DNA from: Bacteroidaceae bacterium
GTDB taxonomy: Bacteria > Bacteroidota > Bacteroidia > Bacteroidales > Bacteroidaceae
Assembly (NCBI GenBank): GCA_024398515.1
Contig: JAKSIZ010000016.1
Location: 1 to 45,956 of the forward strand
Length of the DNA: 45,956 nt
Direction of reading: 5' to 3'
The translations under genes and the position numbers were made by a program. A model generated the notes under the pieces. That model was not told the DNA's origin, did no database searches, and saw nothing but the letters and a program-made list of their open reading frames with translations. Positions within the stretch are counted from its first letter, which is position 1, and the number at the start of each line of letters is the position of its first letter. Shown one piece after another: positions 26,474 through 34,746 of this stretch.

Positions 26474-27597
26474 AGCCTCTTTCCGAGTTGGTCAATGACG
26501 GATTTTTTCCACTGCACAAAGTCGCCTTGCTCGATGTGAAGGCGTGCCTGGCCTACAAGTCGTAGGTAAAACGAGAGATTATGAATGCTTGCAATCTGCA
26601 TGGCAAGCAGTTCCTGAGCCTTGAATAAGTGGTGCAGATATGCTTTTGTATAGACGAGGTCGGTCTCGCAACCGTCTGGGTCGATAGGCGAAAAGTCGTT
26701 CTCCCACTTCCTGTTGCGCATGTTCATGGTGCCGTTCATGGTGAAAAGCAGTGCGTTTCGCCCATTTCTCGTCGGCATCACGCAGTCGAACATATCCACT
26801 CCACGCTCTATCGCTTCGAGTATATTCTGTGGTGTGCCCACTCCCATAAGGTATCGCGGCTTGTCCTTAGGCAGTATCGAGTTCACCACTTCAATCATTT
26901 CGTACATCACTTCCGTTGGTTCTCCCACGGCAAGACCGCCGATTGCATTGCCGTCAGCACCCTTGTCGGCTATGAATTTCGCTGCTTCGGAGCGCAGGTC
27001 ACGGTATTTGCACCCTTGCACTATAGGGAAAAGCGACTGGTGATAGCCATAAAGCGGCTCAGTTTCATCGAGACGCTTGATGCAACGATCAAGCCATCGC
27101 TGCGTCATGGCGAGGCTTTTCTTCGCATAGTTGTAGTCGCTCTCGCCTGGAGGACACTCGTCGAAAGCCATTATGATGTCTGCTCCTATCGCCCTTTCAG
27201 TGTCCATTACGCTCTCGGCAGTGAACATGTGGCGCGATCCATCTATGTGAGATTGGAACTGACAGCCTTCTTCGGTGAGTTTTCTTATGCCCGTGAGCGA
27301 GAAGACTTGGAAGCCTCCGCTGTCGGTCAATATAGGTTTGTCCCAGCCGATGAACTTGTGAAGTCCTCCTGCCTGGCGCAGTATGTCGAGTCCTGGACGC
27401 AGATATAGATGGTAGGTATTGCCCAGGATTATCTGCGCATTGACTTGGTTTTTCAATTCACTGAAGTGAACAGCCTTCACACTGCCGCACGTTCCGACGG
27501 GCATGAATATAGGTGTGCGGATTTCTCCGTGGTCGGTAGTGATGATTCCAGTGCGTGCATCACTTGCTGTGTCGGTATGTTGCAGTGTAAACTTCAT
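26470..27597 (-). CDS. tgt: Queuine tRNA-ribosyltransferase with atypical zinc site
   Basis: 375 residues. ITTDHGEIRTPIFMPVGTC, LGNTYHLYLRPG, DSGGFQVFSL (catalytic Asp region), SVMDTERAIGADIIMAFDEC and IGGLAVGEP mark bacterial TGT, which exchanges guanine 34 for preQ1 in tRNA-Asn, -Asp, -His and -Tyr. In the usual C-x-C-x2-C zinc motif before AYLHHLF only the middle Cys is kept (sequence DPDGCETDLVYTKAYLHHLF). The later His in SIHNLSFYLRL is retained. The same change may be general in Bacteroidetes. It lies between lon (21 bp) and lptG (4-bp overlap). Confidence 0.93.
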   Translation of the reverse strand: MKFTLQHTDTASDARTGIITTDHGEIRTPIFMPVGTCGSVKAVHFSELKNQVNAQIILGNTYHLYLRPGLDILRQAGGLHKFIGWDKPILTDSGGFQVFSLTGIRKLTEEGCQFQSHIDGSRHMFTAESVMDTERAIGADIIMAFDECPPGESDYNYAKKSLAMTQRWLDRCIKRLDETEPLYGYHQSLFPIVQGCKYRDLRSEAAKFIADKGADGNAIGGLAVGEPTEVMYEMIEVVNSILPKDKPRYLMGVGTPQNILEAIERGVDMFDCVMPTRNGRNALLFTMNGTMNMRNRKWENDFSPIDPDGCETDLVYTKAYLHHLFKAQELLAMQIASIHNLSFYLRLVGQARLHIEQGDFVQWKKSVIDQLGKRL

Positions 27598-27618
27598 GTT
27601 GTTTTCCTATTCCTTATA

Positions 27619-30084
27619 TTATTTGTTGTCGTCGGTCTTTGTTGTTTTCTCGAAAGTAAAGGCGATAGGATTTGCCACTCTTTGCTTCAGCAGGGCAAAT
27701 TCGAGCACATCCTTTATGTCCTCCACATAGTGGAAACTGACGCCTTCAAGGTACTTCTGAGGTATCTTATCAATATCAAGTTCGTTGTCCTTGCACATCA
27801 TTATGTCGGTGATACCGGCACGTTTGGCAGCAAGAATCTTTTCCTTTATGCCACCAACAGGCAGAACCTTGCCGCGGAGAGTTATCTCGCCGGTCATCGC
27901 CGTGTTCTTTCTCACCTTGCACTGAGTCAGTGCCGAGACGATTGATGTGGCTATGGTGATACCTGCCGACGGTCCATCCTTCGGAGTTGCACCCTCTGGC
28001 ACGTGGACATGAATGTTGTAATTGCTGAAGATGCGGTAGTCAATTCCGAGTTGTTCAGCATGTGCCTTGATGTATTCGAGCGCAAGAACAGCCGATTCCT
28101 TCATCACGTCGCCGAGGTTTCCTGTGAGCGTGAGCTGTGGGTTACGGCTTTTGCTGACGCTTGTCTCAATGAAGAGAATCTCTCCGCCGACACTTGTCCA
28201 TGCCAAGCCAGTAACGACTCCGGCGTAGTCATTGCCTTGATATATGTCGTGAGGATAAGGGCGACCGTCGATGAATTCCGAAAGGTTTTCCTTCTTTATG
28301 GTGTAACTCTCAAGGTTTCCTTGCTGTGCAATCTTGTATGCAGCCTTACGGAGACACATGTTTATCTTCTTCTCCAACTGGCGCACACCGCTCTCGCGAG
28401 TGTATGAGTTGATTATTTCCTCGATTGCACTCTTGGCAAACGTAACTTTTCCATCCTTGTAGTTCTTCAAGCCGGTGCTTTCGAGTTCTTTCGGAATAAG
28501 GTGTTTCTTTGCTATCTGCACCTTCTCCTCAGGTATGTATCCGCTTACCTCTATCACTTCCATTCGGTCGAGCAATGCTGCCGGAATGGTGTTCAGATTG
28601 TTTGCAGTGGCAATAAACATCACCTTCGACAGGTCAAAGTCGATGTCGAGATAGTTGTCGTGGAAGGCATTGTTCTGCTCTGGGTCGAGCACTTCAAGCA
28701 AAGCCGACGACGGATCGCCGTTTGCCGTATTCATGGTTGTCACCTTGTCTATCTCGTCGAGAATGAATACAGGGTTTGCCGTACCTGCTTTCTGAATGCT
28801 TTTTATTATGCGGCCTGGCATTGCACCGATGTATGTCTTGCGGTGTCCACGTATTTCTGCCTCGTCGTGCAAACCTCCGAGCGACACTCGTACATACTTG
28901 CGTTTCATTGCCTTGGCGATACTCTTGCCGAGAGATGTCTTGCCAACTCCTGGAGGACCATACAGGCAGATGATAGGCGACTTCAAGTCTCCACGCAACT
29001 GCAGCACGGCAAGATATTCGAGTATGCGTTTCTTCACGTTCTCCATGCCGTAATGGTCATGGTCGAGCACTCGCTGTGCCTTATCAATGTCAAGGCAGTC
29101 GGTGGTGTATTCGTTCCAAGGAAGTGCCACGAGTGTCTGCAAATATGTCAACTGAACATTATAGTCAGGACTTTGTGGATGCAGTTGGCGCAGCTTCTCC
29201 ATCTCCTTGTCGAAGGATGCCTTTACGTCGTCGCTCCACCTTTTCTTTGCAGCTTTCTCCATGAGTTCCTTCTCCTCTGGCGAACCCTGACCGTTGCCGA
29301 GTTCCTCCTGAATGTTTTTCAGTTGCTGTTGCAGGAAGTAGTCGCGCTGCTGCTGGTCGATGTCCTCACGAGTCTTGGAGCGAATGTCCTGACGTATCTT
29401 TGCTAATTGCAGCTGTCGGTCGAGTATCTTCAGCAGGTGCAGCACGCGGTCTTTCAGCGAACTGCACTCCAAAAGGTCAATCTTCTCCTTGTTCGAGAAC
29501 GGCAGACTGTTGCATACAAAGTTCAGCATCAGTATGTCGTTGCCAATGTTTTTCAATGCGAAGTTTGCCTCCTCGGGTATCTCCTCACTTGTCTGTATAT
29601 ACTTCGACGTGATGTTTCGGCAGTCGTTGAGTGCAGCCTTGAACTCTGCATCGCGTTCCGACGGTATGTCCTCAGGGAAGTTTATAGCCTTACCCTTCAG
29701 GAACGGGCGCACCTTTGATATGCCTCCCAACATGCAACGCGAGAGCGACTGGACTATCACCGTTGTCATCTCATTAGGCATCACGAGCACTTTCACTATC
29801 TTTGCAAACACACCCACGCGCATCAGGTCTTCCTCAACGGGTTCTTCCGTCTCGGGGAACTTCTGGCAGAAGATGCCTATCACAAGGTCCTTCTCGTATG
29901 CCTGGTTCACAAGTGCAAGCGACGACTTGCGCCCAATCGTCAGCGGAGTAACCACTCCTGGGAAAAGCACGACGTTACGAACCGGCAGGATAGGAATCTC
30001 GTCGGGAGCGTTCACAGCGAACAAATTGCGTATATCGCCGTCAAAATCGGCAATCATCGAAAACTGTTTTGTATCTTGTTCCAT
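27619..30084 (-). CDS. lon: ATP-dependent Lon protease
   Basis: 821 residues. N-terminal LonN substrate domain ([20 protein letters not shown]), coiled-coil middle ([14 protein letters not shown]), AAA+ module with Walker [16 protein letters not shown] and Walker [12 protein letters not shown], and S16 protease domain with [17 protein letters not shown] (catalytic Ser) and Lys in [17 protein letters not shown]. It degrades misfolded and regulatory proteins in the cytoplasm. It heads the lon-tgt-lptG operon from a minus-strand TAACTTTGC at 30189-30197. The 5' leader contains repeats of the AGACCTT type. Confidence 0.97.
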   Translation of the reverse strand: MEQDTKQFSMIADFDGDIRNLFAVNAPDEIPILPVRNVVLFPGVVTPLTIGRKSSLALVNQAYEKDLVIGIFCQKFPETEEPVEEDLMRVGVFAKIVKVLVMPNEMTTVIVQSLSRCMLGGISKVRPFLKGKAINFPEDIPSERDAEFKAALNDCRNITSKYIQTSEEIPEEANFALKNIGNDILMLNFVCNSLPFSNKEKIDLLECSSLKDRVLHLLKILDRQLQLAKIRQDIRSKTREDIDQQQRDYFLQQQLKNIQEELGNGQGSPEEKELMEKAAKKRWSDDVKASFDKEMEKLRQLHPQSPDYNVQLTYLQTLVALPWNEYTTDCLDIDKAQRVLDHDHYGMENVKKRILEYLAVLQLRGDLKSPIICLYGPPGVGKTSLGKSIAKAMKRKYVRVSLGGLHDEAEIRGHRKTYIGAMPGRIIKSIQKAGTANPVFILDEIDKVTTMNTANGDPSSALLEVLDPEQNNAFHDNYLDIDFDLSKVMFIATANNLNTIPAALLDRMEVIEVSGYIPEEKVQIAKKHLIPKELESTGLKNYKDGKVTFAKSAIEEIINSYTRESGVRQLEKKINMCLRKAAYKIAQQGNLESYTIKKENLSEFIDGRPYPHDIYQGNDYAGVVTGLAWTSVGGEILFIETSVSKSRNPQLTLTGNLGDVMKESAVLALEYIKAHAEQLGIDYRIFSNYNIHVHVPEGATPKDGPSAGITIATSIVSALTQCKVRKNTAMTGEITLRGKVLPVGGIKEKILAAKRAGITDIMMCKDNELDIDKIPQKYLEGVSFHYVEDIKDVLEFALLKQRVANPIAFTFEKTTKTDDNK

Positions 30085-30188
30085 ACATTTTTTGTGTCTA
30101 AGGTCTGAGGTCTGAAGTCTAAGGTTCAGATTCCATCTTCTAAAGACTTTTGACTTTCAACTTTCGACCTATAAAGTCTAATCAGCGT

Positions 30189-30197
30189 GCAAAGTTA
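30189..30197 (-). promoter_or_regulatory. -7 element for lon
   Basis: The minus strand reads TAACTTTGC; the leader to the lon ATG is about 100 bases. Confidence 0.6.
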
Positions 30198-30239
30198 ATA
30201 AAAGTTTAGTTATAATCGTGCAGTTTATAGTTTTTTTAG

Positions 30240-30248
30240 TAATTTTGC
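30240..30248 (+). promoter_or_regulatory. -7 element for the trmN6-like gene
   Basis: TAATTTTGC on the plus strand, divergent from the lon promoter 43 bp away. Confidence 0.6.
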
Positions 30249-30336
30249 ACAAAAATGTCAAAAGTCGAAGGTCCGGAGTCGTATGAAACCATAAACTTCA
30301 GACCTTAGACCTTAGACTTTAGACCTGGAAAAAACT

Positions 30337-31065
30337 ATGTCAACCGAATACTTCCAATTCAAACAGTTCCGCATTGAGCAGGACCGCACGGCAATGAAAG
30401 TCGGCACCGACGGCGTATTGCTCGGCGCATGGGCAACATCATCCCCCCTTGGGGGGACAGAGGGGGGCTGGGGCTGTTCCATCCTCGACATCGGCACCGG
30501 CACTGGTCTCCTAAGCCTCATCGCGGCACAGGAACTGCCGCATGCCGTCGTCACCGCCATCGACATTGATGCCGATGCCGTCAATCAGGCAAGGCAGAAC
30601 GTCAGCCAGTCGCCTTGGGCAGACAGGATCCAGGTGCTGCAAACACCACTGCAGCAGTTCACCCCCACCGGCAAGTTCGACCTCATCCTCTGCAACCCAC
30701 CTTATTTTATAAAGTCGCAGAAGAGCCCCGACCGTCAGCGGTCATTAGCACGCCATGCCGACACCCTCCCCATGCCGACACTGATGAAGCACTCCGCCTC
30801 CATGCTCACGCCCGAAGGCAGCCTTGCCATCATCATACCTTCAGACATCGTTGCCGAAGCCGAACGATGGGCAGCCATCTATGGACTCTTCCTCACCCAT
30901 CGCTTAGACATCAAGACCGTGCCCTCCAAGCCCCCACGGCGCAGCATAGTCACCTTCTCGCCCTCTCACCCGGAAAGCATCGCCACCTCTACCCAATGCA
31001 TCCATAATCCCGATGGCACCTACACCCCTTGGTACACATCATTGACAGAACGACTCTATCTTTAG
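30337..31065 (+). CDS. trmN6: tRNA1(Val) (adenine-37-N6)-methyltransferase-like
   Basis: 242 residues of the YfiC/TrmN6 class. The N-terminal FQFKQFRIEQDRTAMKVGTDGVLLGAWA is the family opening. SILDIGTGTGLLSLIAAQ is the SAM-binding motif I, AIDIDADAVNQARQN motif II, and FDLILCNPPYF the NPPY catalytic motif of N6-adenine methyltransferases. Between GAWA and the SAM motif the protein has SSPLGGTEGGWG, encoded by a G/C-rich dispersed repeat (30441-30469) that also occurs between genes at 41370-41398. The protein remains in frame. GC content is clearly higher than that of the neighbours (many ccc/gcc codons), which together with the repeat hints at a different history. Confidence 0.88.
   Translation: MSTEYFQFKQFRIEQDRTAMKVGTDGVLLGAWATSSPLGGTEGGWGCSILDIGTGTGLLSLIAAQELPHAVVTAIDIDADAVNQARQNVSQSPWADRIQVLQTPLQQFTPTGKFDLILCNPPYFIKSQKSPDRQRSLARHADTLPMPTLMKHSASMLTPEGSLAIIIPSDIVAEAERWAAIYGLFLTHRLDIKTVPSKPPRRSIVTFSPSHPESIATSTQCIHNPDGTYTPWYTSLTERLYL
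30441..30469. repeat. G-rich dispersed repeat inside a coding region
   Basis: A 29-bp sequence starting ATCCCCCCTTGGGGGG and ending GAGGGGGGCT. It matches the reverse complement of 41370-41398 at 28 of 29 positions. Confidence 0.85.
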
Positions 31066-31122
31066 ATTTCAAATACGGTTGTACGGTTGGAAACGGTTGC
31101 TTGTGAAAGTAGCCGTTCTTTT

Positions 31123-31156
31123 GGTTACTTCGGTTACTTGGTTACTTCGGTTACTT
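31123..31156. repeat. Tandem 17-bp duplication
   Basis: GGTTACTTCGGTTACTT occurs twice without a gap (31123-31139, 31140-31156). Each copy itself has two GGTTACTT words. It sits in the intergenic region before the HisC-like gene. Confidence 0.8.
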
Positions 31157-31277
31157 TTTATACTGATAGCAATAGGATGGCAAGAAAAAAAACATGCAGG
31201 AAAGTTTGCTTATTTCGTCGCAATGTAGTACCTTTACATCGCAATTCGGAAAAGACTTAGACTTGAAGACTGATGAT

Positions 31278-32321
31278 ATGAAGAGATTGGAAGACTTGGT
31301 GAGGCCGAGCGTATTGGCGTTTGAAAGTTACAGGAGTGGACGGGAACTGTACGACCAGAACGGGGCGAAGGTGCTGCTCGACGCTAACGAGAGCCCATAC
31401 AATGCACCGCTGAACAGATACCCCGACCCACTGCAGCGACAGGCTAAGGCTGCGCTGGCTCCGATGAAACGCGTGGGCGAAGACCAGATATTCCTCGCTA
31501 ACGGCAGCGACGAGGCTATCGACGTGATTTACCGTTGCTTCTGCACGCCTGGCAAGGATAACGTAATTGCCATCGAACCAAGCTATGCACGATATAAGGC
31601 TGAGGCTATGATCAACGAGATAGAGTATAGGCCAGTGCTGCTCGATGATGACTTCCAGGTGAAATGCTACGACATCCTTGCCGAGATGGACTCACACACG
31701 AAGGTGGTATGGATATGCTCGCCTAACAACCCGACGGGTAACAGCATTGACCGAAAGGAGATAGTGAAGGTGATAGACCAGTTTCAGGGCATAGTAGTTG
31801 TCGATGAGGCTTACAGCGACTTCTCGACAGTGCCGCCTTTGCGCCTCGAACTGGATGAGCATCCGAACCTTATAGTGCTCAACACTTTCAGCATTGCGTG
31901 GGGATGTGCGTCGGTGAACCTCGGAGTGGCTTACGCTTCGGCGGACATCATTAATATAATGAACAAGGTGAAATACCCTTACAACGTGAACGAGATAACG
32001 CAACGCGAGATACTGAAGATGCTCCGCAACACGGTGGAGGTGTCGAAAAGCGTGAACTCGATACTCGAGGAACGTTCGAGGGTGATGCATGCCGTGGCTG
32101 AGTTGCCTTACTGCGAACGTGTATTTGCGTCGGATGCCAACTTCTTCCTCGCACGGTTCAATGATGGTCCTGCCTTGTATGAATACCTGAAGGGGAAGGG
32201 CATCATGGTAAGAAACCGTCACGACATACCTCTATGTGCCAACTGCCTGCGCATTACCATTGGTACAAAAACCGAAAACGCCGCACTCATCTCGGCATTG
32301 AGGCAGTATGAGACAAAATAG
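31278..32321 (+). CDS. HisC-like class II aminotransferase lacking the PLP lysine
   Basis: 347 residues, started at the ATG at 31278 because the N-terminus MKRLEDLVRPSVLAFESYRS then aligns with histidinol-phosphate aminotransferase. An upstream in-frame ATG at 31194 would add 28 unconserved residues. LLDANESPYNAPLNRYPDP, FLANGSDEAIDVIYRC, SPNNPTGNS, VVVDEAYSDFS and LRITIGT are all preserved. In the Schiff-base motif S-K-A-x-G-x-A-x-x-R, however, the sequence is FSIAWGCASVNLG: Ile206 replaces the lysine that binds PLP and Asn214 replaces the arginine that holds the PLP phosphate. Two bases would have to change in each codon, so a sequencing error is unlikely. Ordinary transamination is not expected. 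No other his gene is nearby. A pseudoenzyme or altered chemistry is possible. Confidence 0.8.
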   Translation: MKRLEDLVRPSVLAFESYRSGRELYDQNGAKVLLDANESPYNAPLNRYPDPLQRQAKAALAPMKRVGEDQIFLANGSDEAIDVIYRCFCTPGKDNVIAIEPSYARYKAEAMINEIEYRPVLLDDDFQVKCYDILAEMDSHTKVVWICSPNNPTGNSIDRKEIVKVIDQFQGIVVVDEAYSDFSTVPPLRLELDEHPNLIVLNTFSIAWGCASVNLGVAYASADIINIMNKVKYPYNVNEITQREILKMLRNTVEVSKSVNSILEERSRVMHAVAELPYCERVFASDANFFLARFNDGPALYEYLKGKGIMVRNRHDIPLCANCLRITIGTKTENAALISALRQYETK

Positions 32322-32387
32322 GTCAAAGGTCAAAGGTCGTATGTCTTTAGAAGATGTGACCAAACAACAAAACCACCAAACAACAAA

Positions 32388-32675
32388 ATGAACATAACAG
32401 GAATCCTTATTGCTATCTCTACATTCCTTATAATTGGAGTGTTTCACCCGATCATCATAAAGACGGAATACTATACCGGCACACGGCTCTGGTGGGTGTT
32501 CCTTATCGCAGGCATCATCTGCTGCGCCATTGCCTTGATGGTAGAGGACATTGCCCTAAGTGCCATACTCGGTGTGCTCGGAGCTACATGCCTATGGAGC
32601 ATAAAAGAACTTTTTGAGCAGAAGGAAAGAGTGGAAAAAGGCTGGTTTCCCAAAAATCCAAAGCGCAAGACATAG
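32388..32675 (+). CDS. DUF4491 family membrane protein
   Basis: 95 residues with three predicted helices (NITGILIAISTFLIIGVFHP, WWVFLIAGIICCAIALMV and SAILGVLGATCLWSI) and a basic C-terminus ending WFPKNPKRK. The opening and the ELFEQKERVEKGWFPKNPK ending match the DUF4491 family of short bacterial inner-membrane proteins. Function unknown. It is 66 bp after the HisC-like gene. Confidence 0.83.
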   Translation: MNITGILIAISTFLIIGVFHPIIIKTEYYTGTRLWWVFLIAGIICCAIALMVEDIALSAILGVLGATCLWSIKELFEQKERVEKGWFPKNPKRKT

Positions 32676-32712
32676 GCATTTTTAGTTAAAAAACCTAAAA
32701 AAGCATACAAAT

Positions 32713-32756
32713 TATCAATTATCAATTGTCAATTGTCAATTATTTATTACCTTTGC
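32713..32756 (+). promoter_or_regulatory. tRNA promoter overlapping an 8-bp tandem repeat
   Basis: TCAATTAT/TCAATTGT words repeat four times at 8-bp spacing (32715-32742). TTG at 32726-32728 within them and TACCTTTGC at 32748-32756 form a promoter with a 19-bp gap, 25 bp before tRNA-Ser. Confidence 0.65.
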
Positions 32757-32781
32757 AGCCGCATTTGTGATTCAGCATTCC

Positions 32782-32868
32782 GGAAGTTTGGGTGAGTGGC
32801 TGAAACCAGCAGTTTGCTAAACTGCCGTGCGGGTAACCGTACCGGGGGTTCGAATCCCCCAGCTTCCG
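32782..32868 (+). tRNA. tRNA-Ser (GCT)
   Basis: The acceptor stem GGAAGTT pairs with AGCTTCC at 32861-32867. The anticodon loop is TTGCTAA with anticodon GCT at 32816-32818. A long variable arm (GCCGTGCGGGTAACCGTACC region) and the T-arm GGGGGTTCGAATCCCCC confirm serine. It reads AGC/AGU. The 3' CCA is not encoded. Confidence 0.95.
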
Positions 32869-32959
32869 CAGAGCAAAAGCGCAAGTTTCACTTGCAGATT
32901 TTGCCAAGGAAGCAAAGGATTTTAGTTTCCACGGAACAAGTTGGAGGCACAATGCACGA

Positions 32960-33034
32960 GGTGGATTCATCTAATGGTTAGGATACAAGATTCTCAATCT
33001 TGGCATAGGGGTTCGATTCCCCTATCCACTACCA
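32960..33034 (+). tRNA. tRNA-Glu (CTC)
   Basis: The acceptor GGTGGAT pairs with ATCCACT at 33024-33030 (G-T at the first pair) and CCA is encoded. The D-arm TCATCTAATGGTTAGGATA is tRNA-Glu-like. The anticodon loop TTCTCAA gives CTC, reading GAG codons. It lies 91 bp after tRNA-Ser and is probably in the same transcript. Confidence 0.92.
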
Positions 33035-33038
33035 AGAC

Positions 33039-33074
33039 AAAAAGCAGGATGTATGGTTGTACATCCTGCTTTTT
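33039..33074. terminator. Bidirectional terminator
   Basis: A 15-bp perfect stem (AAAAAGCAGGATGTA with its complement) with a 6-base loop, with A and T runs at the ends. It terminates the tRNA transcript on the plus strand and the GHL10 gene ending at 33080 on the minus strand. Confidence 0.92.
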
Positions 33075-33079
33075 TTAGT

Positions 33080-34639
33080 TTAGTATTTCACTACTTTCTT
33101 TGCAGGTTGGCTTTCGTTGTGAATGCGGTTCAGGGCTGTGACTACATACACATGCTTCTTTGTTCCGTCCTTATACGGCAGTCGCCAGAACGTGTTTGTC
33201 GTCTTACCTACAAGATGAGAGAAGTTTGTGACATCTATCTTCTCGCCCTTCTCAAACTTATACACCAAGTATTCCGTTGCTCTCGTTGCCCAATCCTTCG
33301 ATGCCTTCGGTGCTGTCCAGAACAGTACAAGACCGTCATCTTCCATCCAAATAACCTTCAGCTTTCGCGGAGCCTTTGGTGCCTTCTTGCTGAGCCACTT
33401 CATCTCAGGCTGCAACGAAGGCGTTTTGAAATAGACATTGCGCAGGTTTGTGCCGTATTGTCCGAGGTCGTTCACTACAACACGTGAATACCATTGGCAG
33501 GAACCTTGCACGTTTGGCAACGACCTTTCGAGCTGCATCTTGGCATACTGCTGGTTCATGTTCGGATTTGAAAGGTCGGCATATTTCACTGTCCGCTCCA
33601 CATCCTCGCCGATGATAAGTGGACGGTTCGGGGCATGTGAGTTCCACCAAGTGATGAGTTCCTTGTAATCGGCAGTAGGATGACCTATCTGCCAGTATAT
33701 CTGCGGCACATTATAGTCAACCCAACCATTCTTCACCCACAGCAGAACGTCGGCATATAATCCGTCATAGTTAGTGAGTCCATTGGTGTTGCTACCGTCT
33801 GGATCTTCCTTTTTATTACGATAGATGCCAAAAGGAGAAACGCCAAACTTAACCCAAGGCTTTGTCTTGTGTACGGCTTCGCCCAGTTCCTTTATAAAAA
33901 GATTCACGTTATCGCGTCGCCAGTCGCGTATGTTCGTAAAGCCACGACTGTATTTCTGGAACGTTGCCTGATCGGGAATCTCCAATCCTGCAACAGGGTA
34001 AGGATAGAAATAATCGTCTATGTGAAGTCCGTCAACATCGTAATGACTGACGATATCCTTCACTATGTTGCAGATATACACACGATTTTCAGGGATGCCA
34101 GGGTCGAGTATCAACAGGTCATCATACTCAAAAGCCAACTGTGGCGCACGCTTGGCTATGTGCGAATCAGCCAAAACAGTTGTGGTTTTAGTCTTTGCAC
34201 GATAAGGATTTATCCACGCATGAAGTTCCATTCCACGCTTATGGCACTCTCTCACCATCCATTCCAGCGGGTCCCAATACGGGTTTGGTGCTTGCCCCTG
34301 AACGCCGGTGAGGAACTTGCTCCACGGTTCGTATGGGCTATTGTAAAGCGCATCGCACTCAGGACGCACCTGAAAAATGATTACGTTTATGCCGTCTCGT
34401 TGCAGTACGTCAAGATGATTTGTCAAGTCTGCCTGCATTGCCTGTGTCCCCATACCCTGGAATTGTCCGTTGACACATTGTATCCAAGCGCCACGAAATT
34501 CGCGTTTCGGACTTGAAAATACACCCAGCTGCCCACTGTTTTCCTGTGTCGAAGCCTCGTTTGCCTCACTCTCAAAACTACCTATAAATAGGAATAAGGA
34601 AAGAACCAATAAAATCTCTTTGAATGTTTTCATATTCAT
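33080..34639 (-). CDS. Secreted GHL10-type glycoside hydrolase-like protein (DUF187)
   Basis: 519 residues. A signal peptide (residues 1-24, hydrophobic ILLVLSLFLFIGS) precedes the glycosyl-hydrolase-like 10 domain (about 45-370) with REFRGAWIQCVNGQF, VIIFQVRPECDALYNSP, MELHAWINPYRAK and DVDGLHIDDYFYPYP. The last 120 residues resemble a fibronectin-III-like module. Proteins of this group are exported and suspected to act on peptidoglycan or surface glycans, but the substrate is not established. Two starts are possible, ATG at 34639 or two codons later. It is divergent from glyA, with its own TATCTTTGC at 34655-34663. Confidence 0.85.
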   Translation of the reverse strand: MNMKTFKEILLVLSLFLFIGSFESEANEASTQENSGQLGVFSSPKREFRGAWIQCVNGQFQGMGTQAMQADLTNHLDVLQRDGINVIIFQVRPECDALYNSPYEPWSKFLTGVQGQAPNPYWDPLEWMVRECHKRGMELHAWINPYRAKTKTTTVLADSHIAKRAPQLAFEYDDLLILDPGIPENRVYICNIVKDIVSHYDVDGLHIDDYFYPYPVAGLEIPDQATFQKYSRGFTNIRDWRRDNVNLFIKELGEAVHKTKPWVKFGVSPFGIYRNKKEDPDGSNTNGLTNYDGLYADVLLWVKNGWVDYNVPQIYWQIGHPTADYKELITWWNSHAPNRPLIIGEDVERTVKYADLSNPNMNQQYAKMQLERSLPNVQGSCQWYSRVVVNDLGQYGTNLRNVYFKTPSLQPEMKWLSKKAPKAPRKLKVIWMEDDGLVLFWTAPKASKDWATRATEYLVYKFEKGEKIDVTNFSHLVGKTTNTFWRLPYKDGTKKHVYVVTALNRIHNESQPAKKVVKY

Positions 34640-34654
34640 TTGTCATAAATTTCT

Positions 34655-34663
34655 GCAAAGATA
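34655..34663 (-). promoter_or_regulatory. -7 element for the GHL10 gene
   Basis: The minus strand reads TATCTTTGC 15 bp before the start codon at 34639, leaving a very short leader. This may favour the start two codons later. Confidence 0.5.
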
Positions 34664-34708
34664 ATCAAAAAAATTTACAATTTGCAAGGTCTTTTTAATT
34701 ATTATTTG

Positions 34709-34717
34709 TAAATTTGC
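34709..34717 (+). promoter_or_regulatory. -7 element for glyA
   Basis: TAAATTTGC on the plus strand, 29 bp before the chosen glyA ATG. It overlaps the longer ORF start at 34714 and so excludes it. Confidence 0.6.
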
Positions 34718-34746
34718 ACACTGAAACATTTTTAAAGACTATAAAG

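Larger units (their letters stand above)
30096..30326. repeat. Divergent-promoter region flanked by inverted AGACCTT-type repeats
   Basis: GTCTAAGGTCTGAGGTCTGA-like copies at 30096-30130 face AGACCTTAGACCTTAGACTT-like copies at 30295-30326. Both therefore sit in the same orientation in the leaders of the two divergent transcripts. A second inverted pair with AAAGTC/GTCGAAGGTC words lies just inside. Related words occur at 32323-32346. Confidence 0.6.

Noticed and set aside
31890-31919. Sequencing error as the cause of the missing HisC lysine
   Set aside because: Two separate active-site codons differ, each by two bases, without a frameshift; error is a poor explanation.
32388-32675. Small multidrug-resistance (SMR) transporter
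   Set aside because: Only three helices, no conserved membrane Glu of SMR proteins, and the ending matches DUF4491.
34714-34746. Upstream ATG for glyA
   Set aside because: It overlaps the -7 promoter element and adds 11 residues not found in the family.
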